Both the position numbers and the translations under genes were made by a program. The notes below the pieces were generated by a model. It was not told the origin of the DNA, did no database searches, and saw only the letters and a program-made list of their open reading frames with translations. From Blastococcus sp. MG754426 (GTDB taxonomy: Bacteria; Actinomycetota; Actinomycetes; Mycobacteriales; Geodermatophilaceae), in the NCBI RefSeq assembly GCF_021699055.1, contig NZ_SSXC01000036.1:1-38969 (forward strand): a stretch of DNA of 38,969 nucleotides. Reading direction: 5' to 3'. This document shows, one piece after another, positions 23,487-31,405 of the stretch; position 1 is the stretch's first letter, and every line of letters starts with the position of its first letter.

Positions 23487-23980
23487 CACACGGTCCGCCG
23501 CTCCGGCGCGCCCGCCCCGGGACCGCGGCCGTCTCCCGGCGGGAGCGGGGGCGGGACGTGCCGCACGACGTCCACCCGGTCGAAACCCTCGGCGGCCGAC
23601 GGCGGCACGAAACGGGCCCGGGTCGCGTGGACGCCGACCAGCGGGACGCGGGCACGGCCGGTGCGGGCGTCGTTGCGGGCGAGGCAGACCTCCGGCGGGG
23701 TGTCCAGCCACACCGCGCGCACCGGCACCCCTGCCTCGCGGGCCAGGGCGACGAGCGACGCGCGGTCCTCCGGCGCCGGGTGGGTGTTGTCGACGACGAC
23801 GCTGCGCCCGGCGGCGAGCAGCTCCGCGACCACGCGCTGCTGGCGGGCCTCGCGGCGCCGGGCCCGGGGCCAGTGGTCCTTGCTGACCACCTCGTGGGTG
23901 CCGGCCAGGTGCTCCGCCACCCAGGTGCTCTTGCCGGCCCCCTGCAGGCCGGCGAGGACGACGAGCTCCTGCGCGCTCAG
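23486..23980 (-). CDS. P-loop (AAA/zeta-toxin-like) small kinase with apparent CTG start
   Basis: A 164-residue protein with Walker A GLQGAGKST near the N-terminus (11-19) and VVDNTHPAPEDR in the middle. The architecture resembles the polynucleotide-kinase/zeta P-loop group. The Walker A lies so close to the start that initiation must be at or just before LSAQELVVLA, yet no ATG, GTG or TTG exists there. CTG at 23980 overlaps the upstream stop as CTGA, exactly like an ATGA coupling. I therefore propose a CTG start. Substrate unknown; predicted phosphotransfer or RNA/DNA-end repair is inference. Confidence 0.82.
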   Translation of the reverse strand: MSAQELVVLAGLQGAGKSTWVAEHLAGTHEVVSKDHWPRARRREARQQRVVAELLAAGRSVVVDNTHPAPEDRASLVALAREAGVPVRAVWLDTPPEVCLARNDARTGRARVPLVGVHATRARFVPPSAAEGFDRVDVVRHVPPPLPPGDGRGPGAGAPERRTV

Positions 23981-25251
23981 GACCGCCCCGCCGGGGTCGG
24001 CGTCTCCTCCTGCTCCGCGTCGGCGGCCGCCGACCGGCGGGAGGGGTGGTGGTGCAGCCGCCGCATCGACGCCAGCGCGGCGTGCCGGTCGGCCATCCGC
24101 CGCCGGGCCCGCATGGTGCGCGGGGCGCGGGGCTCCTCGCGGAGCAGCGCGTCGAGCCAGTGGCCGCGCGGGTCGACGTCGACCATGAGCGCCTTGACCA
24201 GCAGCGTCAGCGGGATGGCCAGCAGCGCGCCGAGCGCACCGAGGACCCAGCCCCAGAACAGCAGCGCCACGAAGGTCACCGTCATCGACAGGCCGACGGA
24301 GTCGCCGACGAAGCGGGGCTGGATGAGTGTCTGGACGAGGAAGTTGAGCAGCGAGTAGACGACCAGGATCGCGACGAAGTCGCCCCAGCCGCCGGCGAGC
24401 AGCCCCAGCACCGCCGGCGGCGCGACGCCCAGCAGGAAGCCGATGTTGGGCACGTAGTTGGTGATGAAGGCGAGCAGGCCCCACAGCGGGGCCGCCGGCA
24501 CGTCGAGCAGGGCGAGGGCGATCGTGTCGCCCACCGCGACGACCGCCCCGAACACCGTGCTCACCAGCAGGTAGCTGCGGGTGCCGCGGGTGAACAGGCC
24601 CAGGGCCACCGGCAGGTGCGGGCGCTCGGCCCCGATGAGCGCCAGCCGCCGGCCGAAGCCGCTGCTCTCGATGGCCATGAAGACCAGCGCCGAGAGCAGG
24701 AGCACCAGCGTGGTCGCCGCGTCGGTGAGCCGGCTCAGCAGGTCGGTGGCCAGCCCGACCAGCGAGCCGTAGTCGATCTGCTCGACGAGGTCGGAGAGCT
24801 GGCCGGAGACGATCCCCCGGCTGTTGAGGTCGGTGACGACGTCGTTGATCAGCACCTGGGCCTGGTCGGCGTAGTCCGGCAGCAGGGCGGCGAACTGGGC
24901 GACCGAGGCCACCAGCAGGGCGACGAAGGCGAGCAGCACCGCCCACACGAGCAGGAGCAGGACCGTCGTCGCCAGCCAGCGCGGCGCGCCCAGGCGCCGC
25001 AGCCCGCGCTGCACCGGGGTGAGCGCGATGACGACGACGAGGGCGAGGAACACCGGCGCCACCAGCCAGGCGACGGCCTGCAGGCCGGCGATGGCGATGG
25101 TGGCCGCGGCCGCGCCGCCCACCAGCAGCAGCCAGCGCGGCACCCCCGGCTCGGGCGCGGGCAGGCGGACGGCGGGCTCCGGCCCCGCGTCCGGCCCCGC
25201 GTCCGGCCGCGCGTCCGGCTCCGTCCCCGGCAGGTCGCGACGTGCCGGCAC
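23977..25251 (-). CDS. AI-2E family transporter
   Basis: A 424-residue membrane protein. Four duplicated Pro-rich units precede a helix starting RWLLLVGGAAAATIAIAG. The central hydrophilic region contains DYADQAQVLINDVV. The family signature near the C-terminus appears as AFITNYVPNIGF and QTLIQPRFVGDSVGLSMTVTFVAL. Members export small molecules or act as Na+/H+ antiporters; the AI-2 link is only historical. I chose GTG 25251 because GGAGG lies 5 nt upstream. The basic C-terminal tail is cytoplasmic. It overlaps the P-loop kinase by 4 bp. Confidence 0.92.
   Translation of the reverse strand: MPARRDLPGTEPDARPDAGPDAGPEPAVRLPAPEPGVPRWLLLVGGAAAATIAIAGLQAVAWLVAPVFLALVVVIALTPVQRGLRRLGAPRWLATTVLLLLVWAVLLAFVALLVASVAQFAALLPDYADQAQVLINDVVTDLNSRGIVSGQLSDLVEQIDYGSLVGLATDLLSRLTDAATTLVLLLSALVFMAIESSGFGRRLALIGAERPHLPVALGLFTRGTRSYLLVSTVFGAVVAVGDTIALALLDVPAAPLWGLLAFITNYVPNIGFLLGVAPPAVLGLLAGGWGDFVAILVVYSLLNFLVQTLIQPRFVGDSVGLSMTVTFVALLFWGWVLGALGALLAIPLTLLVKALMVDVDPRGHWLDALLREEPRAPRTMRARRRMADRHAALASMRRLHHHPSRRSAAADAEQEETPTPAGRS
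25179..25226 (-). repeat. 12-bp tandem repeat in the AI-2E protein N-terminus
   Basis: CCGGCCCCGCGT and three close variants are head to tail (four units), encoding PDAGPDAGPDARP-like residues before the first membrane helix. The unit keeps the frame, so copy number can change without damage. Confidence 0.65.
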
Positions 25252-25301
25252 GCCCACCTCCCCCTCCGCCACCCGCGGCCGCACCGGTTGCGCCGAGCCC
25301 G

Positions 25302-25700
25302 TCAGGCCCGGCCCTCCAGCAGCTCGGTCATGGCGGGCAGGTCGAAGAACGCCGCGGTCTCGCGGGCGCTGGGCCCCCCGCCGTCGGGGTCGGCGCCCGC
25401 ACCGAGGAGCAGCCGGACGGTCTCGGCGGACTGCTTGAAGACGGCGGCGGCCAGTGCCGTCTGCCCGCGGTCGTTGGCGCGGCCGTGGTCGGCGCCTCGC
25501 TCCAGCAGGGCCGCCACCGTGCCGCTGTGCCCGTGGTACGCCGCGAGGACCAGCAGGGTGTCGCCCTTGTCGTTGGTGAGGTTCACCGGCACGCCCGCGT
25601 CGACGTAGGCGGCGAGCTCGTCGGTGTGCCCGCCGCGGGCCAGGTCGAAGACGCGCCCGGCGAGCTCGATGACTCCGGGATCGATCGGCTGGCCGCTCAC
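25302..25700 (-). CDS. Ankyrin-repeat protein
   Basis: A 132-residue soluble protein. It carries about three to four ankyrin repeats: GDTLLVLAAYHGHSGTVAALLERGAD and GQTALAAAVFKQSAETVRLLLGAGAD are clear, with flanking degenerate ones. Such proteins mediate protein contact. No enzyme domain is seen and the partner is unknown. The GTG at 25700 lies exactly 7 nt after TACGCT, so the mRNA is probably leaderless. Some bacterial relatives sit beside catalases, but here katA is 6 kb away. Confidence 0.9.
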   Translation of the reverse strand: MSGQPIDPGVIELAGRVFDLARGGHTDELAAYVDAGVPVNLTNDKGDTLLVLAAYHGHSGTVAALLERGADHGRANDRGQTALAAAVFKQSAETVRLLLGAGADPDGGGPSARETAAFFDLPAMTELLEGRA

Positions 25701-25707
25701 CCGACCC

Positions 25708-25713
25708 AGCGTA
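25708..25713 (-). promoter_or_regulatory. -10 element of a probable leaderless ankyrin gene
   Basis: TACGCT on the minus strand is followed by 7 nt and the GTG start. There is no Shine-Dalgarno sequence. Confidence 0.45.
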
Positions 25714-25789
25714 GGAGACCGCCGGCGCCCGGGTCCGGACGCCGGTCGGTCCCCCGCCACCGCGGGCAGCGCGCCACGCGCACCAGCAC

Positions 25790-26308
25790 TCACCCGCGCA
25801 GCAGGACCGCGACCCCCACGCAGGCGGCGGCCCACAGCCCGCTCGCCAGGGTGCCGACGATGAACCGCTCGGCCGCCGCCGGGGCGCGCAGCTCGGAGAA
25901 CCGGCCCAGCCCCTTGACGGCGAGGACGACCGCGAGCCCCTCGGGCCACCCGACCAGCAGGGTGGCGGCGATCGCGCCCCGCTCGAGCACGCCTATCCAC
26001 GCGCCGCCCCGGAGGATGTCGGGGTCCTGCGGCCCCCCGCCGACCCCGGTGGCGGCGGGGTCGGCGGCGTGCAGGACCGCCGTCGCCACCGGCCCGCCCC
26101 CGGTGACCGCGGCCAGCGCGGCGAGCGCCGCGCCGGCCTGGGCCACGCCGGCCCCGCCGTCGGCCGGCCAGGCGAAGGCGGCGGCGACCGCGAGCGACCC
26201 GACCAGCGCGACGGCGCCGGCAGCGCCGGTCCCCCGCTCCCCGCGCAGGGCGAGGACCAGCCCCGCGAGAGCGGCCAGGCCGAGCAGCAGCAGGACGGCG
26301 GCGCTCAT
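25790..26308 (-). CDS. Small polytopic membrane protein coupled to the SatD-like gene
   Basis: A 172-residue protein with about five hydrophobic segments and no known motif. The region LGRFSELRAPAAAERFIVGTLAS (about 136-158) is the most polar conserved-looking part and faces the cytoplasm in a plausible topology. The ATG overlaps the SatD-like stop (ATGA), so the two are translated together and probably work together. It may be the SatE-type partner or a receptor/transport component. Function unknown. Confidence 0.8.
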   Translation of the reverse strand: MSAAVLLLLGLAALAGLVLALRGERGTGAAGAVALVGSLAVAAAFAWPADGGAGVAQAGAALAALAAVTGGGPVATAVLHAADPAATGVGGGPQDPDILRGGAWIGVLERGAIAATLLVGWPEGLAVVLAVKGLGRFSELRAPAAAERFIVGTLASGLWAAACVGVAVLLRG

Positions 26309-26892
26309 CCCGCCGCCCGCTGCAGGAGGCGGGCCGCCGTCGGCCGCAGCTCGCGCTCGAGGTCCCAGGAGGCGGCGCCGAGGCGCTGGCCGACCGCCTG
26401 GCGCGAGATGCCCAGGGCCGCGGCCGCCTCGGCCTGCGTGCGCCCGCCCTCGACCAGCTCGATCGCCTCCCACGCCTGCTCGCTGCGGCGGCCGACGATC
26501 ACCGCCAGCGCGCCGAGCACCGCCTGCGCATCGGCGGCGTCGGCGGCCACCGCCCCGCGGACGGCCAGGTGCACGGAGCGCTGCTTGGCCGCGTCGACGG
26601 CGCGCCGGGCGCACAGGAACGCCGGACCGGCCGCCGCCCGCGTGCTCGGCGGCAGCGGCTGCTGGGCCCCGCCCGCGCCGATCCCGATGCTCCACCCCCC
26701 CAGCCGGACCAGGCGCAGGGCGACGTCGACGGCGGCCTCGGGCTCACCGAGGACCCCCTGGAACTCGTCGCCGGCGGTGCGCTCGAAGGCCAGCACCGTC
26801 CCGACCTCGGCGTTGAGCTGCGCCAGGACGCCGGCGACCCGGTCGGGCCCGCGCCGGCTGCCCCGCTGGTCGACCGTCAGCACGTACACCAC
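26305..26892 (-). CDS. SatD-like protein with C-terminal helix-turn-helix
   Basis: A 195-residue protein. The N-terminal domain begins VYVLTVDQRGSR, with ERTAGDEFQGVL (37-48) and WSIGIGAG (67-74). This matches the SatD family by recall and also resembles a GGDEF/cyclase-like palm (AGDEFQ, plus Asp8). The C-terminal GGRTQAEAAAALGISRQAVG (149-168) is a sigma-70-region-4-type HTH. GTG 26892 or 26889 is the start; no RBS is present. It has an inverted repeat directly upstream and overlaps the downstream membrane gene. A ligand- or nucleotide-sensing transcriptional switch is inference. Confidence 0.8.
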   Translation of the reverse strand: MVYVLTVDQRGSRRGPDRVAGVLAQLNAEVGTVLAFERTAGDEFQGVLGEPEAAVDVALRLVRLGGWSIGIGAGGAQQPLPPSTRAAAGPAFLCARRAVDAAKQRSVHLAVRGAVAADAADAQAVLGALAVIVGRRSEQAWEAIELVEGGRTQAEAAAALGISRQAVGQRLGAASWDLERELRPTAARLLQRAAG

Positions 26893-26894
26893 TG

Positions 26895-26914
26895 GGAAAG
26901 CCTGACACCTTTCC
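26895..26914. promoter_or_regulatory. Perfect inverted repeat at the SatD-like start
   Basis: GGAAAG-N8-CTTTCC is a 20-bp inverted repeat with its nearer end 2 bp from the GTG start of the HTH-containing SatD-like gene. A bound HTH protein here would cover the transcription start, so autoregulation is likely. Confidence 0.6.
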
Positions 26915-26930
26915 TCGGCATGAGCAAGCC

Positions 26931-27398
26931 TCAGAGCTTGTCGGCCACCCCGGCGGGGAAGCCGCCGGTCGCGATGGGGCCCCACGAGGTCACGGTCACC
27001 CGCAGCAGCGCCTTGCCCTGGCGCTCCATGGCGGCGCGGTACTCGGCCCAGTCGGGGTGCTCCCCGCTGATCGACCGGTAGTACTCGACCAGGGGCTCCA
27101 GCGCCTCGGGCAGCCCGAGCACCTCGGCGCGGCCGTCGAGCTGCACCCAGGGACCGTCCCACTCGTCGGACAGCACGCAGAGCGAGACGGCGGGGTCACG
27201 CCGTGCGTTGGCGACCTTGGCCCGCTGCGGGTACGTGGAGACGACGACGCGCCCCTCGGCGTCCACCCCGCAGGTCACCGGCGAGAGCTGGGCGCCGCCC
27301 TCGCGCCGGCGGGTGAGCAGCACCGCGCGGTGCCGGGGGCGGAGGAACTCGAGGAGGGCTTCCCGGTCGACCCGGTCGGCCGTCGCGATCTTCGGCAT
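26931..27398 (-). CDS. PPOX-class F420-dependent oxidoreductase (TIGR03618/Rv1155-like)
   Basis: A 155-residue split-barrel flavin/deazaflavin protein. HRAVLLTRRREGGAQLSPV is the first barrel strand pair. VVVSTYPQRAKVANARRDPAVSLCV and GPWVQLDGRAEVL match the Rv1155-like F420 group. The C-terminus ends GPIATGGFPAG. Such enzymes use reduced F420 in actinobacteria, although some bind FMN. The ATG sits 6 nt after TAGCGT and has no RBS, so it may be leaderless. It lies upstream of SatD in the same direction, but the 38-bp gap carries SatD's own operator. Confidence 0.92.
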   Translation of the reverse strand: MPKIATADRVDREALLEFLRPRHRAVLLTRRREGGAQLSPVTCGVDAEGRVVVSTYPQRAKVANARRDPAVSLCVLSDEWDGPWVQLDGRAEVLGLPEALEPLVEYYRSISGEHPDWAEYRAAMERQGKALLRVTVTSWGPIATGGFPAGVADKL

Positions 27399-27404
27399 AC
27401 CGGC

Positions 27405-27410
27405 ACGCTA
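27405..27410 (-). promoter_or_regulatory. -10 element of the PPOX gene
   Basis: TAGCGT on the minus strand is followed by 6 nt and the ATG at 27398, compatible with a leaderless transcript. Confidence 0.4.
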
Positions 27411-27474
27411 CGACGCGGGTGTGATGATCGTTTCCCACCCGGTCGGTCGCGTGCATCTGTGTTGAGATCGCTGC

Positions 27475-28809
27475 ATGAGGATCCGCTTGCCCGGCCGCAC
27501 GGACCCGCCGCCGGACGAGACCGCCGAGGACGTGGAGCCCGACCAGCCCGCGCCCGACGCCGGCGTCCGGCCGGCCACGCACGCCCCCGCCCCCACCACC
27601 GAGCGCGGGGAGCGCCTGCGCCGGGCGAGCCGCGCCGTGGCCGTCGCCTCGGCCGAGCTGCTGCTCATCGTCGGCGGCGTGTACGTCCTCGGCTGGGTCC
27701 TCGGACGGCTCTGGGTGGTCCTGCTGCCCGTCGTCCTCGGGCTGCTCTTCACCACGGTGCTGTGGCCGCCCACCCGCTTCCTGCGCAACCACGGCTGGCC
27801 CTCGGCCCTCGCCGCGCTCACCGTGCTCCTCACCTTCTTCGCCGCCTTCGCCGGGATCATCGCCCTGATCGCGCCCCCCGTCGTGGGGCAGGTCGAGGAA
27901 CTCGGCACCGGCGTCAGCGAGGGCCTGCAGCAGCTGCAGAGCTGGCTGACCGGCCCGCCCTTCAACCTGGGCGAGGAGCAGATCGGCACCGCCGTCGACC
28001 AGGCGATCAACACCATCCAGGGCAACGCCCAGAACATCGCGCAGTACGCCGTCACCGGCGCCACGGCGATCGGCGGCGCGCTGATCAACCTGGTGCTGGC
28101 GCTGGTGCTCACCTTCTTCTTCCTCAAGGACGGCCCCCGCTGGGTGCCGTGGCTGGCCGCGCAGACCGGTCCTCCCGCGGCGCCGCACGTGGCCGCGCTC
28201 TCCTACAAGACCTGGTCGACGCTCTCGGAGTTCATCCGCCAGCAGGCCCTCGTCGGGTTCTTCGACGCGTTCTTCATCGCCCTCGGCCTGTGGATCCTGG
28301 GCGTGCCCCTGGTGCTGCCGCTGGCGGTGCTGACCTTCTTCGGCGCGTTCATCCCGATCATCGGTGCCTTCGTCGCCGGCGGCTTCGCGGTGCTCATCGC
28401 GCTGGTCGACAGCGGCTTCACCACGGCCCTGATCGTGCTCGGGATCGTGATCCTCGTGCAGCAGATCGAGGGCAACATCCTCCAGCCGATCCTCCAGGGC
28501 CGCGGGCTGAACCTGCACGCCGCCGTGGTGATCCTGGCCGTCACCGCGGGCGCCAGCCTGGCGGGCATCATCGGCGCGTTCCTCGCCGTCCCGGTGACCG
28601 CGCTCATCGCCGTCGCCTACCGCTACGGGCGCGACCAGCTGGACGGCAAGTCCCCGGAGATCCTCCCGGACGGGACCCGGGCGCAGATCGTCCCCGACGA
28701 GACCGGCGCCCACCTGACCCGCGAGCAGGCCGCCCCGGCGGAGGACGGGGACGCGGAGGCGGACCGGCAGCACGGCGAGGGCGGCCGGGAGGAGCCCGCC
28801 ACCCGCTGA
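27475..28809 (+). CDS. AI-2E family transporter (second copy)
   Basis: A 444-residue membrane protein. A Pro/Asp-rich cytoplasmic N-terminus (1-55) precedes LLLIVGGVYVLGWVLGRLW. Later come QVEELGTGVSEGLQQLQSW, the KDGPRWVPW loop, and the C-terminal signature FFGAFIPIIGAFVAGGFAV plus QQIEGNILQPILQGRGLNLHA. A long acidic tail follows the last helix. It shares family but not close sequence with the copy at 23977-25251. Export of an unknown small molecule is likely. A 7-bp hairpin follows the stop directly. Confidence 0.93.
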   Translation: MRIRLPGRTDPPPDETAEDVEPDQPAPDAGVRPATHAPAPTTERGERLRRASRAVAVASAELLLIVGGVYVLGWVLGRLWVVLLPVVLGLLFTTVLWPPTRFLRNHGWPSALAALTVLLTFFAAFAGIIALIAPPVVGQVEELGTGVSEGLQQLQSWLTGPPFNLGEEQIGTAVDQAINTIQGNAQNIAQYAVTGATAIGGALINLVLALVLTFFFLKDGPRWVPWLAAQTGPPAAPHVAALSYKTWSTLSEFIRQQALVGFFDAFFIALGLWILGVPLVLPLAVLTFFGAFIPIIGAFVAGGFAVLIALVDSGFTTALIVLGIVILVQQIEGNILQPILQGRGLNLHAAVVILAVTAGASLAGIIGAFLAVPVTALIAVAYRYGRDQLDGKSPEILPDGTRAQIVPDETGAHLTREQAAPAEDGDAEADRQHGEGGREEPATR

Positions 28810-28827
28810 CCCGCCCGACCGGGTGGG
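28810..28827 (+). terminator. Hairpin after the second AI-2E gene
   Basis: CCCGCCC-GACC-GGGTGGG pairs 7 bases including one G-U pair, immediately after the stop. A second weaker GC-rich pair follows. Confidence 0.35.
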
Positions 28828-28922
28828 CCTGCGGCCGGGGGGGAATGCCGCGGGCCGCCCCGCGGCTCTACCGAGGAGCGCTACCCGCCAGCTCCACCCG
28901 ATCACCCCACAGGAGGTGCCCC

Positions 28923-29870
28923 GTGGCCCAGCGACCGGAGGACCTGGTCGAGCTGCTCCCCGCGGCGGAGCCGTTCCTCGCCCGCGAGGCCGCCGTCAGC
29001 GACCCGGCCGGGCGGCGGGGGCTCGTGCTCGTGCACGACCTCGCCGGCGACTTCGACGCCGCCTCCGCCGGCACGCTCGCCGGCGCACACCTGCTGGCCT
29101 CGTTGCCGCACGAGGTGATCGCCCGCTTCGACGCCGACAGCCTCGTCGACTACCGGGCCCGCCGCCCGCGCATGACGTTCAACGCCGATCACTACGAGGG
29201 CTTCACCGCGCCCGAGATCCAGCTCTACGCCGTCGAGGACGACGCGGGGAGGACGTTCCTCCTGCTGCACGGCGCCGAGCCCGACTACGCCTGGGAGCGG
29301 TTCGCCGCCGCCGTCGGCGGGCTGGTGGAGCGGCTCGGCGTCACCTCCGTCGCCGCGCTGCAGGCCATCCCGATGCCGGTGCCCCACACCCGGCCGGTCA
29401 CCGTCACCGCGCACGCGACGCGGCGGCAGCTGATCGAGTCCTATCCGGTGTACTGGGGCGAGATGCGGATCCCCGGCAGCGTCTCGGCGCTGCTGGAGCT
29501 GCGCATGGGCGAGGCCGGGGTGGACGCCTTCGGGGTCGCCGCGCACGTGCCGCACTACCTGGCGCAGGCCACCTACCCCGCCGCCTCCCTCGCGCTGCTC
29601 GAGCACCTGGAGCGGCTGACCGGGCTCCAGCTGCCGACCGAGTCGCTGCGCGAGGCCGCCGAACTGCACCGCACCGAGGTCGACGCCCAGATCGCGCGGT
29701 CGGCGGACAACGTCGCCGTCGTGGCCGCCCTGGAGGAGCAGTACGACTCCTTCACCGCCGCCCGCGAGGGCACCGACCTGCTGGGCGGTGCCGGCGAGGT
29801 GCCCAGCGCCGAGGAGATCGGCGCCGAGTTCGAGCGGTTCCTCGCCGACCAGGACCGCCGACGCGACTGA
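28923..29870 (+). CDS. PAC2-family protein (proteasome assembly chaperone-like)
   Basis: A 315-residue cytosolic protein of the PAC2/DUF75 type. RGLVLVHDLAGDFDAASAGTLAG opens the fold, RMTFNADHYEGFTAPEIQLY and LLLHGAEPDYAWERFAAAV follow, and VAALQAIPMPVPHTRP with GSVSALLELRMGEAGVDAFG complete the core. Actinobacteria possess a proteasome-like protease, and PAC2 members are thought to be chaperone- or ligase-related; the exact role is unknown. AGGAGG is 6 nt before the GTG at 28923. It is the only rightward gene between the second AI-2E gene and the convergent MFS gene. Confidence 0.92.
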   Translation: MAQRPEDLVELLPAAEPFLAREAAVSDPAGRRGLVLVHDLAGDFDAASAGTLAGAHLLASLPHEVIARFDADSLVDYRARRPRMTFNADHYEGFTAPEIQLYAVEDDAGRTFLLLHGAEPDYAWERFAAAVGGLVERLGVTSVAALQAIPMPVPHTRPVTVTAHATRRQLIESYPVYWGEMRIPGSVSALLELRMGEAGVDAFGVAAHVPHYLAQATYPAASLALLEHLERLTGLQLPTESLREAAELHRTEVDAQIARSADNVAVVAALEEQYDSFTAAREGTDLLGGAGEVPSAEEIGAEFERFLADQDRRRD

Positions 29871-29874
29871 CCGG

Positions 29875-31176
29875 TCAGGGCCGGTCGCGCCGCCGGGTGG
29901 CGCTGAGGGCCACCGCCCCGAGCGCGCCGACGGCGGCGAACAGGTAGAAGCCCCAGGGGAACGCGATGCCGGCGGTGACGAGCGCGCCGGTGAGCACCGG
30001 CCCGACGATGGCGCCGATCCGCCCGGCCCCGGCGGACCAGCCCAGCGCGGTGGCGCGCACCTGCGGCGGGTGGTTGGCGCTGGTGAACGCGTACACCAGC
30101 ACCTGGGCGCTGAAGACGAAGCAGCCGGTCAGGAAGCACATCGCGTAGAGGCCGGCAGTGGGCAGCTCCACCGACAGCAGCGCGAGGAACAGCGCACCCG
30201 AGGCGAACCAGACCATCCCGGCCGAGCGCGCACCGATCCGGTCGGCCACCGCGCCGGCCACCAGCAGGCCGACCACGGCGCCCACGTTCAGCACGAGCAG
30301 GAAGGCCAGGGAGTCGCCGAGGTCGTAGCCGGCCTCCCGCATGATCGTCGGCAGCCAGTTGTTCAGGCCGTACACCAGCAGCAGGCCCATGAAGGACGTG
30401 ACACCGATGGCGACGGTGTTGCGCACGTAGCGCGCCGCGAAGAGGGCCCGCAGGGTGTCGGCCGCCCCGGCGGGCGCCTCCGGGGCCGGGTCGGTGCCGC
30501 CCGCCGGCTGCTCGAGCTCGAGCCCGTACCGGGCGGCCACCCGCTCGGCCTCCGCCCTCCGGCCCTGCGCCAGGAGGAACGCCGCCGACTCCGGCAACCG
30601 GGCGAGCATCAGCGGCACCAGGACCAGTGCGGGCAGCGCACCGATCACGAACATCCACCGCCACCCGAGCGCCGGGACGACGACGATGGCCAGCGCCGCC
30701 GTCGCCACCGCGCCGACGTGGTAGCCGGTCATCATCGTCGTGGTCGCCCGGCCGCTGCGGCCCGCCCGCGTGAACTCGTTGACCATCGCGATCGCGGTCG
30801 GCAGGGCGCCGCCGAGGCCGATGCCGGCCAGGAAGCGCAGCACCCCGAAGACGAGGGCGTTGGGCGCGAAGGCGCAGAGCAGGGTGAGCACGGAGAAGGC
30901 CACGACGGCGCCGATGAGCGCCTTCCGCCGGCCCACCAGGTCGGTCAGGGTGCCGATGGTCAGCGCGCCGATCATCATGCCGACCAGGCCGACGGTGATG
31001 ACCGCGGTCGCTCCGGCGCCGCTGAGCGCCCACTCCTCCGGCGTGCGCAGGGTGGGGATCACCGCACCCACCACCACGAGGTCGAAGCCGTCCAGCAGGA
31101 CGGCGATCCAGCACAGCGGGGCCACCCAGCCGACCGCGCGGCGGCTGCTGGTGGCGGTGGTGGGAGCGGAGTCCAC
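29875..31176 (-). CDS. MFS transporter, aromatic acid:H+ symporter (AAHS) type
   Basis: A 433-residue protein with about 12 transmembrane segments. LLDGFDLVVVGAVIPTL in the first helix is the AAHS hallmark DGxD, with the acidic residue needed for symport. GTLTDLVGRRKALI is the loop 2-3 signature and RFLAGIGLGGALPTAIAMVNEF is motif B. It probably imports an aromatic or other organic acid; the actual substrate is unknown and no ring-cleavage gene is nearby. GTG 31176 is chosen because GAGGGGACGAC precedes it. It is convergent with PAC2 (4 bp between stops). Confidence 0.93.
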   Translation of the reverse strand: MDSAPTTATSSRRAVGWVAPLCWIAVLLDGFDLVVVGAVIPTLRTPEEWALSGAGATAVITVGLVGMMIGALTIGTLTDLVGRRKALIGAVVAFSVLTLLCAFAPNALVFGVLRFLAGIGLGGALPTAIAMVNEFTRAGRSGRATTTMMTGYHVGAVATAALAIVVVPALGWRWMFVIGALPALVLVPLMLARLPESAAFLLAQGRRAEAERVAARYGLELEQPAGGTDPAPEAPAGAADTLRALFAARYVRNTVAIGVTSFMGLLLVYGLNNWLPTIMREAGYDLGDSLAFLLVLNVGAVVGLLVAGAVADRIGARSAGMVWFASGALFLALLSVELPTAGLYAMCFLTGCFVFSAQVLVYAFTSANHPPQVRATALGWSAGAGRIGAIVGPVLTGALVTAGIAFPWGFYLFAAVGALGAVALSATRRRDRP

Positions 31177-31275
31177 GTCGTCCCCTCGGGTCGGCGAGCG
31201 TCGCCACACGCTAGGTCCCGGACCGCCGCGGGCCCGCACCGGCCTTCCGGGGGGGTGGAAACCCGCAGGCGGCGA

Positions 31276-31309
31276 CGGGCCGCGACCGGGGAGGTCCGGT
31301 CACGGCCCG
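31276..31309 (-). terminator. Long hairpin downstream of katA
   Basis: CGGGCCG-(C)-GACCGG-GGAGGT-CCGGTC-(A)-CGGCCCG gives 13 pairs with one C/A mismatch. It lies 97-130 bp beyond the katA stop and before the MFS gene. Confidence 0.55.
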
Positions 31310-31358
31310 CGGCACGTGCGCTCCGGACGGAGCGAGCGGTGATCACGTCCGTCGGCCC

Positions 31359-31396
31359 CGGTGCCCGCCGTGACCATGCGCCCGGCGGGGGCACCG
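31359..31396 (-). terminator. Hairpin at the katA 3' end
   Basis: CGGTGCCC-GCCG pairs with CGGC-(GG)-GGGCACCG (12 pairs with a 2-nt bulge), starting 10 bp after the katA stop. Together with 31276-31309 it makes a double terminator. Confidence 0.55.
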
Positions 31397-31405
31397 AGGC
31401 CTCTC

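Noticed and set aside
23977..28809. Two AI-2E genes as a recent duplication
   Set aside because: They share only family-level motifs, are in opposite directions and have different termini, so they are old paralogues.
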